Below are positions 7,849 to 14,900 of a stretch of DNA of 64,000 bases, piece after piece; position 1 is the stretch's first letter, and each line of letters begins with the position of its first letter. The position numbers and the translations under genes were made by a program. The notes beneath the pieces are model-generated. The model was not told the origin of the DNA, did no database searches, and saw only the letters and a program-made list of their open reading frames with translations. Location: positions 62,001 to 126,000 of the forward strand of contig URFL01000006.1 in the NCBI GenBank assembly GCA_900547105.1, written 5' to 3'. This DNA is from an uncultured Oscillospiraceae bacterium (GTDB taxonomy: Bacteria > Bacillota > Clostridia > Oscillospirales > Acutalibacteraceae).

Positions 7849-8695
7849 GGAACACCCGCTCCATTTCTGCCAGCGCTTCTTCCACCACACCGGCGACCGC
7901 CTGCGGGTCAAACTCCCGCCCGAACCAGATGGTTTGGGCGTCCGCTGCCTGCCACACCAGCATCGCCATACCGCCAATCGCGGCAGCGCCTTGCGCTTTC
8001 GCCATTTGCAGCAGCTGCGTTTCGCGCGGGTTGTACACCGCGTCAAACACCGCCTTGGTGTGCGCCAGCACCCCCGCCGCCACCGGCGACGCGTCCGTGT
8101 GGGGATACATCCCCACCGGGGTGGCGTTGATCAGCAGATCAAACTCGCCTTGCAGCGCGTCCAGCGACACAATCGTGTAGTCCACCTCCGGCACCAGCTG
8201 CTGCACAAAGGTGCGCAGCGCCGCCGCCATCTCGCGATCCGCCTCCCGCACCGCGTTGACGATGCGGCAGCCCGCCAGCGCGGCTTCGCACGCGAAGGTG
8301 CGTCCCACACCGCCGCAGCCCAACAGCGCCACCCGACCGCTCAACGGCGCGCCGCCTTCCTGCAGCGCGTGGCGAAAGCCGTCCGCATCGGTGTTGTAGC
8401 CGACCGCGCCGTCCGGCGTGACCGCGATGGTGTTGACCGACTGATAGATCTGCGCGCGCCCCTCCAACCGGGTCATCAGCGGGATCACCGCCTGCTTGTG
8501 CGGGATGGTGACATTCACCCCGCGCGTTTTTGCCAGCAGCGCGGGCAGCTCGGTCGCCAGATTTTCCGGTGCAATATCCTGCATGGCATAGGTGGCGTCC
8601 ACCCCCAGCAGCGAAAACAAACGGCGGTGGATAAAGGGCGACATGCTGTGCCCCAGCGGATGACCGATCACGGCAAAAGCAGGTTGTGCGGACAT
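7841..8695 (-). CDS. aroE: Shikimate dehydrogenase
   Basis: A 284-residue NADPH-dependent shikimate dehydrogenase. The shikimate-binding S-M-S-P near residue 18, N-V-T-I-P-H-K near 63 with its catalytic Lys, and N-T-D near 100 are present. The Rossmann motif G-C-G-G-V-G-R near 127 and the A-T-P-V-G-M-Y segment follow. The ATG at 8695 has GGAGG 8 bases upstream and fits the family N-terminus better than an upstream ATG at 8758. Together with aroK it forms a two-gene unit feeding the downstream aro operon. It is divergent from acpP. Confidence 0.95.
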   Translation of the reverse strand: MSAQPAFAVIGHPLGHSMSPFIHRRLFSLLGVDATYAMQDIAPENLATELPALLAKTRGVNVTIPHKQAVIPLMTRLEGRAQIYQSVNTIAVTPDGAVGYNTDADGFRHALQEGGAPLSGRVALLGCGGVGRTFACEAALAGCRIVNAVREADREMAAALRTFVQQLVPEVDYTIVSLDALQGEFDLLINATPVGMYPHTDASPVAAGVLAHTKAVFDAVYNPRETQLLQMAKAQGAAAIGGMAMLVWQAADAQTIWFGREFDPQAVAGVVEEALAEMERVFHG

Positions 8696-8751
8696 GGAAC
8701 ATTCCTCCCGGTAAGAAAAAGTGAAAAATCTAAAAAATATGGTCAAGGGGA

Positions 8752-8780
8752 TTGACAAAAGGGGCTTTTTTGCATACTAT
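8752..8780 (+). promoter_or_regulatory. Vegetative promoter of acpP
   Basis: TTGACA (8752-8757), a 17-base spacer and TACTAT (8775-8780). It lies 120 bases upstream of acpP. The leader that follows shows no clear regulatory fold. Confidence 0.85.
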
Positions 8781-8899
8781 ACTATTACCAACAGCGCCCG
8801 ACGCGATTTGTCAATGCCTCGGCGTGGTTCAGTATACCACAAAACGAGCCATCGCCGCAAGGGGCGCCGCACATTTCTGGGTAAAGGAGGGGTTTCAGG

Positions 8900-9127
8900 A
8901 TGGTATTTGATAAGGTGCAGACGATCGTCAGCGAACAGTTTGATGTCGCTAAAGACACGATCACCATGGACACCAACATTGCCGACGATCTGGGGGCAGA
9001 TTCTCTGGATGTGGTCGATATGCTGATGTCGCTGGAAGATGAATTTAATGTGGAAATTCCCGATGAGGAAATAGAGAATATTCACACCGTCGGCGAAGTG
9101 GTCGCGTATATCGAAGAGCATATGTGA
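8900..9127 (+). CDS. acpP: Acyl carrier protein
   Basis: A 75-residue acidic four-helix carrier protein for fatty acid synthesis. The phosphopantetheine attachment serine is Ser35 in the D-S-L-D motif, preceded by D-D-L-G-A. AAGGAGG lies 9 bases before the ATG. It is a single-gene unit with its own promoter and terminator; no fab gene lies beside it, so the rest of fatty acid synthesis must be encoded elsewhere. Confidence 0.97.
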   Translation: MVFDKVQTIVSEQFDVAKDTITMDTNIADDLGADSLDVVDMLMSLEDEFNVEIPDEEIENIHTVGEVVAYIEEHM

Positions 9128-9152
9128 TCGCCGCTATACACGCATAAGCACA

Positions 9153-9191
9153 GCACGGGGCTATCCGATTTGGATAGCCCCGTGCTTTTTT
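9153..9191 (+). terminator. Terminator of acpP
   Basis: A 14-bp perfect stem (GCACGGGGCTATCC with its complement at 9172-9185), a five-base loop and six Ts. It follows the acpP stop by 25 bases. Confidence 0.95.
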
Positions 9192-9205
9192 CTGCACACA
9201 TAAAA

Positions 9206-9239
9206 CGGCGGGGACAAACCCATCGGTTTGTCCCCGCCG
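9206..9239 (-). terminator. Terminator of the NCS2 permease gene
   Basis: A 15-bp stem (CGGCGGGGACAAACC and its complement) with a four-base loop, read on the minus strand after the permease stop and followed by GTTTTATG only, so the U tract is short. Confidence 0.75.
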
Positions 9240-9263
9240 GATTCATTTCGCGAAAGAGATGAA

Positions 9264-10628
9264 TCAGATCACGTTGGTCACGATACGCAGCACAAACAGA
9301 GCCGCCGCAACCCACATCACCGGATGGATCTCTTTGATCTTGCCACCGCAGACCTTCAGGATGACCCAGAACAGCATACCGAACATGATGCCGTTGGCGA
9401 TGGAATAGGTGAAGGGCATCATGATGATCGCCAGGAAACCGCCCAGCGAATCGGCGATGTCGCCTTCGAAATCCATCTTGGTCACCGCGCTCATCATCAG
9501 CAGGCCAACGAACACCAGAGCCGGAGTCGTCGCAAAGCCCGGGATGACCGAGAAGATCGGGTACAGCAGGATAGCCACCAGGAACAGCACCGCGGTGGTC
9601 ACCGCCGTCAGACCGGTACGACCGCCTTCGGCAACACCGGCAGAGCTTTCCACATAGCTGGTGACGGTGGAGGTACCAAGGCAAGCGCCCACAACAGTAC
9701 CCACAGCGTCCGCCATCAGCGCGCCGCCCGCGCGGGGCAGTTTGCCGTCTTCGTCCAGCAGATTGCCTTTGCTCGCCACGCCGATCAGCGTGCCGACCGT
9801 GTCGAAGATGTCCACAAACAGGAACGAGAACACGATCACAGCAAAGTCGAACACATGCTTGCCGACCCAAGCTACATCAAACGCAAACAGCGTCGAGGTC
9901 TTGACTTCCGGCAGCAGCGACCAGTTGGTGAAATCGGGGATAACAGAATAAACCGCTTTCTCCACATCCACCACATACCAGCCGGTGAGCTGCGCGATGA
10001 TGCCCAGCACCCAGGTGATCAGGATGCCCCACAGGATCGCGCCTTTGACCTTGAAGTGCCACATAACCGCGATCGCCAGCAGACCAACCACAGCCAGCAC
10101 AAACTCGGGGCGGCTCATATCGCCCATGTTGACCAGCGTGGAGCTGTCGCCCACCACAACGCCGGCGCCTTTCAGACCGACCAGCGCGATGAACAGACCG
10201 ATACCGGCGGTGATACCATATTTCAGGTTGGCCGGAACGGTGTTGACCAGCGTTTCACGGAATTTGAACAGCGACATGACGATGAAGATGATACCTTCGA
10301 CCAGGATGGCGAACAGAGCCACACGCCACGGATCCGCCACGCCGTCTTCGGTCAGCATGGGGCAGACCGTGTAGGCGAAGTAGGCGTTCAGACCCATACC
10401 GGACGCCAGCGCCACCGGCATATTGGCGAAGAACGCCATGCACAGGGTCGCGATCGCCGCCGATACGGCCGTTGCCAGGAAAACGGCACCATGATCCATG
10501 CCCGCGGCGCTCAAAATATTGGGGTTAACCACCAAAATGTACGCCATGGACAGGAACGTGGTGATACCCGCCATGATCTCGGTGCGGACATCGGTGTTGT
10601 GCTCCTTAAGCTTAAACAGCTTTTCCAA
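9264..10628 (-). CDS. NCS2 family nucleobase permease (AzgA/PbuG type)
   Basis: A 454-residue membrane protein with about 12-14 hydrophobic segments that resembles the adenine/guanine/hypoxanthine permeases (AzgA, PbuG, PbuO). Visible family features are the early E-I-M-A-G-I-T-T-F-L-S-M-A-Y-I motif, a glycine-rich G-M-G-L-N-A-Y-F, F-V-D-I-F-D-T-V-G-T-L near residue 270 and G-T-S-T-V-T-S-Y-V-E-S near 320. The true start is most likely TTG at 10628, because AAGGAGGG sits 7 bases before it; the next upstream ATG would place that ribosome site inside the gene. It is a lone gene with its own promoter, a hairpin leader and a terminator. Purine specificity is inferred from the family. Confidence 0.92.
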   Translation of the reverse strand: MEKLFKLKEHNTDVRTEIMAGITTFLSMAYILVVNPNILSAAGMDHGAVFLATAVSAAIATLCMAFFANMPVALASGMGLNAYFAYTVCPMLTEDGVADPWRVALFAILVEGIIFIVMSLFKFRETLVNTVPANLKYGITAGIGLFIALVGLKGAGVVVGDSSTLVNMGDMSRPEFVLAVVGLLAIAVMWHFKVKGAILWGILITWVLGIIAQLTGWYVVDVEKAVYSVIPDFTNWSLLPEVKTSTLFAFDVAWVGKHVFDFAVIVFSFLFVDIFDTVGTLIGVASKGNLLDEDGKLPRAGGALMADAVGTVVGACLGTSTVTSYVESSAGVAEGGRTGLTAVTTAVLFLVAILLYPIFSVIPGFATTPALVFVGLLMMSAVTKMDFEGDIADSLGGFLAIIMMPFTYSIANGIMFGMLFWVILKVCGGKIKEIHPVMWVAAALFVLRIVTNVI

Positions 10629-10653
10629 GAGAAATCCCTCCTTGAAAATTATA

Positions 10654-10694
10654 TGTGACACGAAAAAGGTCGCGAAGACTTTTGCCGTGTCACA
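10654..10694 (-). promoter_or_regulatory. Long hairpin in the NCS2 permease leader
   Basis: TGTGACACG and CGTGTCACA form a perfect 9-bp inverted repeat 23 bases apart, and the loop itself folds (AAAAGTC with GACCTTTT). It lies between the promoter and the ribosome site. It could be an RNA control element or a DNA operator. It does not match the purine riboswitch consensus as far as can be judged by eye. Confidence 0.6.
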
Positions 10695-10706
10695 AAATGC
10701 ACTTCT

Positions 10707-10736
10707 ATTCTACCGAATTCGACCCACGCCTGTCAA
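10707..10736 (-). promoter_or_regulatory. Vegetative promoter of the NCS2 permease gene
   Basis: TTGACA (10736-10731), an 18-base spacer and TAGAAT (10712-10707) on the minus strand, followed by the hairpin leader. Confidence 0.75.
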
Positions 10737-10822
10737 GGAAAACTTAAAAATTTGTTCATATTTTTCGGGGCAATTTCGCGCCAGTGTCAATATATAGCGT
10801 CCGCGGAGGTCAAAATATAGGC

Positions 10823-10855
10823 AAACAGCCCAACAGATAGCCTGTTGAGCTGTTT
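10823..10855 (-). terminator. Probable terminator of the GH31 gene
   Basis: An approximately 13-bp stem (AACAGCTCAACAG with CTGTTGGGCTGTT, one G-U) lies 40 bases after the GH31 stop. On the minus strand it is followed by TTTGCC only; on the plus strand by a better T run. Confidence 0.6.
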
Positions 10856-10857
10856 TT

Positions 10858-10904
10858 GCTGTTAAAATGCTGTTAAAATTCCGTTAAAAACGCCGTTAAA
10901 AAAC
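10858..10904. repeat. Four tandem GTTAAAA units
   Basis: Four consecutive 11-12 base units each containing GTTAAAA (starts 10858, 10869, 10881, 10893). The last unit overlaps the stop codon and last codons of the GH31 gene. Confidence 0.75.
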
Positions 10905-13265
10905 GACCTCCGTTTGCTCGCCAGTGTAGGTCAGGGTACGCTCGCCACCACCCACGATCCGCACCTGCAGCTCGCGCGCAGCACACATACCGTCAAACCC
11001 GCCGCGCCGCGCCGACACGGTCAACACGCGGGCGGTATCGTCCCATGCCAGATCGTATTCCGCATACGCACCGGATTCGTAGGCGTAGCCGTCGCCGCTG
11101 TCCTCATACACCGTGAACACCGCATCCGCGCCGGGATATACCGTCACGGTGTAGGGCGCATCGGGGATCTCATCCACATACTGCATCACAGCAGTGGTGG
11201 GCACAATACTGCCCGCCCGCACAAACAGCGGCATCCGGTCGATGGGGGTATCCACCGTCACGGTTTGACCGCCGCCGAACCGCTGCTCGGTCCAGAAATC
11301 GTACCAATCCGCACCGGCGGGCAGGTACACATCCTTGGTTTTGGGGGCATCCAGCGGCATATCCGCGCCCTCGTAATATTGCGGCGTGGTGACCGGGCTG
11401 ACCAAAAAGGCGCGCCCGAACAGATAGCTTTCGTCCTGCGCCAGCGCCTGCGGGTCGCCCGCAAAATCAAACGCCAGCGGGCGCAAAAAGCTGTCGCCGT
11501 GGCGGGTGACCTGCCACGCGGTGGAATACAGATACGGGATCAGCCGATAGCGCAGCTCGATAAACCGGCGCACCGCCTCGTAAAACATCCCGCCCTCATC
11601 GCCAAAGCGCCAGATCTCGCGCGCAAAACAGGTGCCGTGCGACCGGAACACCGGCAAAAAGCACCCGAACTGGAGCCAGCGGGTATACAGTTCGCGATAG
11701 CCGGGATCAGTGTTGTTGTGATAATCGCTGCCGGCGTTAAAGCGCGCGTCGCCCGCTTTTGACCAGAAGCCGCCGATATCCAGCGACCAATACGGCAGCC
11801 CGGAGGCAGAAAAGTTCACGCCCTCGGCGATCTGCTTTTTCATCTCCCAGAATGAGCCTTCAATATCGCCGCTCCAAACGATGGTGGCGTAGCGCTGCTG
11901 TCCGGCGTAGCCGGAGCGGGTCAGATTGACCACCCGCTTATCCTCGCACACCGCGCGCTGGTGGGTGTAGACATTGCGGCTGTGCAGCAGCGAAAACAGG
12001 TTGATGCGGCGGCTGTCCATCCAATGCTTATAGGTATCCAGCGCCACGGCCTTGGCCTCGTCCGCCTCGATATACGCGCCGTAGCACGGCTCGAACGGCT
12101 CGCTGGCATCGCACCACCACGCGTCAAATCCATGACGGAAAATGCCGCGCTCCAGCTGGTTCCAATAGGTGTCGCACGCCGCATCGTCAAACACATTGTA
12201 CACGCCTCCGCCGCCGTAGGTGCCCTCGTCGGTCATCAGCTGGTCCTTGTCAAACAGCTCGCGGAAGCAGTCGCCGCCCCGCGTGTTGGGCCACACCGAG
12301 ATCATGGTGTGCGTATGCTGCTGATGCAGCTGCTCGCACAGCGCGGTCGGGTCGGGATAGCGGCTGGCATCAAACGATTTATCGCTCCAGGTGTCCTCCG
12401 GCCAATAGCTCCAATCCTGCACGATCAGATCCAGCGGCACCTTGCGGCGGCGATATTCGCCCACAATGTCCAACAGCTCCTGCTGGGTGCTGTAACGCTC
12501 CTTGCTTTGGGCATAGCCGAACAGCCATTTCGGCATCATCGGCACCGCGCCGGTCAGGGTGCGATAGCCGCGCACCGCGTCGTCACCGTTTGTGGAGGCG
12601 ATAAAATAGTAATCCCCCATCTCCACCGCATCGGTGTAAAAGGTGGTGCCAAAGGTGTCGCGGGTAAAGGAGGAAAACGCCCCGGTATCCACCAACACAC
12701 CGTAGCCGCGCGAGGACACGAAAAAAGGCACCGGTGCAAAGTTGTTGGTTTGGTACAGATACACCGGCCAGTCGCGGCGGTTGAACGCGCCGGTGCCGTA
12801 TTGCCCCAGCCCGTAAATCTGCTCGTCCGGCGCAAAGTCAAACGAGAGATAGAATTTGAAGCCGGGCAGCTCGTCGGTGCCGGTGTGGCGCAGCTTATCG
12901 GTGGTGGTGCGGTCGGCGGTGTAATGCGGCACTGTGATGGTGGTATCCCGCAGCTGCATGCCCCAGTGGCTGAGGCGGGTCAGCTCCTTGCCGTCACGCA
13001 AAAACCGCACCGCAAAGGTGGTCTTTTTGATCTCGACCGCGGCGGTGCCGGTCGAAAAGGTAAGATATGCGCCCTGCTCCTCCACCGTGAACGGAATGTC
13101 CGCTGCCGTGGCGGTCACCACATCGCCGGGCGTGTCGGAAAACTGCTCTTTGGTATAGGACAGCCGCAAAATATCGCGGCGGAACGCCTCTACCCGCAGC
13201 CGGGTGCCGTGATCGGTCTGGATGATAATGCCGTGCGGCGTGCGGGTGTAGCTGGTCAGTTTCAT
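10896..13265 (-). CDS. Glycoside hydrolase family 31 (alpha-xylosidase/alpha-glucosidase type)
   Basis: A 789-residue cytoplasmic glycosidase without a signal peptide. Residues 1-230 form the N-terminal beta domain; the barrel follows with Q-D-W-S-Y-W-P-E near 283, and the GH31 nucleophile is Asp386 in W-W-C-D-A-S-E-P. V-W-S-G-D-I-E-G further on carries the acid/base Asp, and D-I-G-G-F-W is also typical. A C-terminal DUF5110-like beta domain contains the E-D-S-G-D-G-Y segment. The W-C-D-A-S-E form and the Q-D-W-x-Y-W segment favour an alpha-xylosidase-like enzyme over a maltase, but this is only an inference. The start at 13265 has AAGGAGG 7 bases upstream; the longer upstream reading is not supported. 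No transporter or regulator lies beside it. Confidence 0.92.
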   Translation of the reverse strand: MKLTSYTRTPHGIIIQTDHGTRLRVEAFRRDILRLSYTKEQFSDTPGDVVTATAADIPFTVEEQGAYLTFSTGTAAVEIKKTTFAVRFLRDGKELTRLSHWGMQLRDTTITVPHYTADRTTTDKLRHTGTDELPGFKFYLSFDFAPDEQIYGLGQYGTGAFNRRDWPVYLYQTNNFAPVPFFVSSRGYGVLVDTGAFSSFTRDTFGTTFYTDAVEMGDYYFIASTNGDDAVRGYRTLTGAVPMMPKWLFGYAQSKERYSTQQELLDIVGEYRRRKVPLDLIVQDWSYWPEDTWSDKSFDASRYPDPTALCEQLHQQHTHTMISVWPNTRGGDCFRELFDKDQLMTDEGTYGGGGVYNVFDDAACDTYWNQLERGIFRHGFDAWWCDASEPFEPCYGAYIEADEAKAVALDTYKHWMDSRRINLFSLLHSRNVYTHQRAVCEDKRVVNLTRSGYAGQQRYATIVWSGDIEGSFWEMKKQIAEGVNFSASGLPYWSLDIGGFWSKAGDARFNAGSDYHNNTDPGYRELYTRWLQFGCFLPVFRSHGTCFAREIWRFGDEGGMFYEAVRRFIELRYRLIPYLYSTAWQVTRHGDSFLRPLAFDFAGDPQALAQDESYLFGRAFLVSPVTTPQYYEGADMPLDAPKTKDVYLPAGADWYDFWTEQRFGGGQTVTVDTPIDRMPLFVRAGSIVPTTAVMQYVDEIPDAPYTVTVYPGADAVFTVYEDSGDGYAYESGAYAEYDLAWDDTARVLTVSARRGGFDGMCAARELQVRIVGGGERTLTYTGEQTEVVF

Positions 13266-13395
13266 AAAAAAGCCTCCTTGTCGGCGCACAAGCGGTGCAA
13301 CAATCCATGTTAAGGGCAGTATAGCATAATAAAGCAGCAATATCTTCCTGTTTTTAGACGAGTTTTTCCGGTTTTTAGCACTTTTTCGCATTATT

Positions 13396-13430
13396 AAAAA
13401 AAGCAAAACCCGCGTGGGTTTTGCTTTTTT
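13396..13430 (-). terminator. Terminator of rsmF, probably bidirectional
   Basis: AAAGCAAAACCC pairs with GGGTTTTGCTTT around a four-base loop, with T runs on both strands. It begins 8 bases after the rsmF stop and precedes the GH31 leader. Confidence 0.9.
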
Positions 13431-13437
13431 ATCCGTA

Positions 13438-14832
13438 TTATCGGGCGAGCAGGCGCAAGCCCTTTGGGTAACGGTTTTTGAGCGTACCACCGCTCACCTT
13501 GCCAAACCCGAGGGTGATCCCCTCCACCGCCACTGCGGTCCAACCCTTGAGATCATCCGGTGCCTCGATTTGTTCGCCGCGCAAAAACGCGGTCACGCGC
13601 GGGTCATCGCGGGTCAAATTCACCAACCGGCGGCAATCCGCCGCGCGCGCCGCCATAAACGCGGCGTGGCAGGGCTCCAACCGGTTTTTGCAAAGCTCCG
13701 CCACGGCAAAGCCGGCCGACACAATGGGCAGCCCGCCGAGTTCCGGCAGCTCCGGCGGCAGCAGATGCACCTGCTGCCCGTACACTGCGAACCGCCCCTG
13801 CGGCTCATCCGCAAAGCAGTCGGCATACAGCGCTGTTGCCTCCCGCGCGACAGCATCCGCCTTGGCGGGTGCCGCCACCGCGGCTGCACCGGTGTTCTCC
13901 CCGCGCCGGTGCAGCAAGGCGACAAAGTGCCCCTCTCCCCCATCGGCGGGGGTGATGCGGCGACAAAGGGTCAAATCGGCAGCGGGGGCGGTCGCGTCGG
14001 CGGCGAACGCCGCCACCTGCCCCCACGACAATCCCGGTCGCCCAAAGCTCACGCCGGGGTCGACCAGTTCAAACTCCGGATGCCGCATAAGAAAAGCCGC
14101 AATCTGGCACTCGTTTTCCTCCGGCGCAAAGGTGCAGGTGGAAAACACCAGCCGCCCGCCGGGGCGCACCATCGCCGCGGCGGCATCCAAAATCTCCCGC
14201 CCCCGCGCGGCACACAGGCGAATATTCTCCTCGCTCCAATGCTCCAGCGCCGCCGGCTCTTTGCGGAACATCCCCTCGCCGGAGCAGGGGGCATCCACCA
14301 GCACCCCGTCAAAAAACGCCTCCAGCCGCCCCGCCAGCAGCGAGGCATCCGCCGACGACACCACCGCATTGCGCACCCCGCACCGCTCGATGTTCTGTGC
14401 CAACACCTTGGCGCGGGCGCGCACATATTCGTTGCTCCACAGCCATCCGCTGCCGCCCAGCGCCGCGGCAATTTGGGTGGATTTGCCGCCCGGCGCGGCG
14501 CACAGATCCAAAATCCGCTCGCCCGGGCGGGGTGCCAGCACCGTGACCGCCGACATGGCGGACGGCTCCTGCATATAATACGCGCCCGCATGGTGCAGCG
14601 GGTCGGCACCCGCCTTAAACGCCGCGTCCACCTGAAACCCCTCGGGGCAAAATGCGACCGGCTGCGCCGCGCCCTGCCACAGCGCGCGGAACTGCCCCAC
14701 CGTGCATTTCAGCGTGTTCACCCGCAGCCCGCGGGCGGGGGCACCCTCCTGCGCCAGCACAGCAGCGGTGTCCGCCCCATACAGCCGCTGCATCCGCTCG
14801 ATAAAGCGCGACGGCAACGAATCAAACAGCAT
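13438..14832 (-). CDS. RsmB/NOP family RNA (cytosine-C5)-methyltransferase, RsmF-like
   Basis: A 464-residue SAM-dependent m5C methyltransferase. The SAM motif L-D-L-C-A-A-P-G-G-K-S-T is at 109-119. The catalytic pair of cysteines is Cys183 in D-A-P-C-S-G-E-G and Cys233 in S-T-C-T-F. Residues about 300-464 form a C-terminal region with PUA-like features, ending in G-L-R-L-L-A-R, as in RsmF (YebU), which methylates 16S rRNA C1407 in E. coli. The exact target here is not shown. It is a single gene between two terminators. Confidence 0.9.
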   Translation of the reverse strand: MLFDSLPSRFIERMQRLYGADTAAVLAQEGAPARGLRVNTLKCTVGQFRALWQGAAQPVAFCPEGFQVDAAFKAGADPLHHAGAYYMQEPSAMSAVTVLAPRPGERILDLCAAPGGKSTQIAAALGGSGWLWSNEYVRARAKVLAQNIERCGVRNAVVSSADASLLAGRLEAFFDGVLVDAPCSGEGMFRKEPAALEHWSEENIRLCAARGREILDAAAAMVRPGGRLVFSTCTFAPEENECQIAAFLMRHPEFELVDPGVSFGRPGLSWGQVAAFAADATAPAADLTLCRRITPADGGEGHFVALLHRRGENTGAAAVAAPAKADAVAREATALYADCFADEPQGRFAVYGQQVHLLPPELPELGGLPIVSAGFAVAELCKNRLEPCHAAFMAARAADCRRLVNLTRDDPRVTAFLRGEQIEAPDDLKGWTAVAVEGITLGFGKVSGGTLKNRYPKGLRLLAR

Positions 14833-14851
14833 GATTTTCCCTCTTTCCCGA

Positions 14852-14888
14852 AAAAAGCCCGCTGCGGAGCATCCGCGGCGGGCTTTTT
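14852..14888 (-). terminator. Terminator of pnp, bidirectional
   Basis: An approximately 17-bp GC-rich stem (AAAAAGCCCGC...GCGGGCTTTTT) with one mismatch, a three-base loop and T runs on both strands, just after the pnp stop. Confidence 0.92.
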
Positions 14889-14900
14889 GTGCGTATTCTC

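Noticed and set aside
10629..10895. Purine riboswitch upstream of the NCS2 permease
   Set aside because: The hairpin leader lacks the recognisable three-helix purine riboswitch core; reported only as an unassigned hairpin.
10858..10904. CRISPR-like array
   Set aside because: Units are 11-12 bases, adjacent without spacers and partly coding; no cas gene is in the window.
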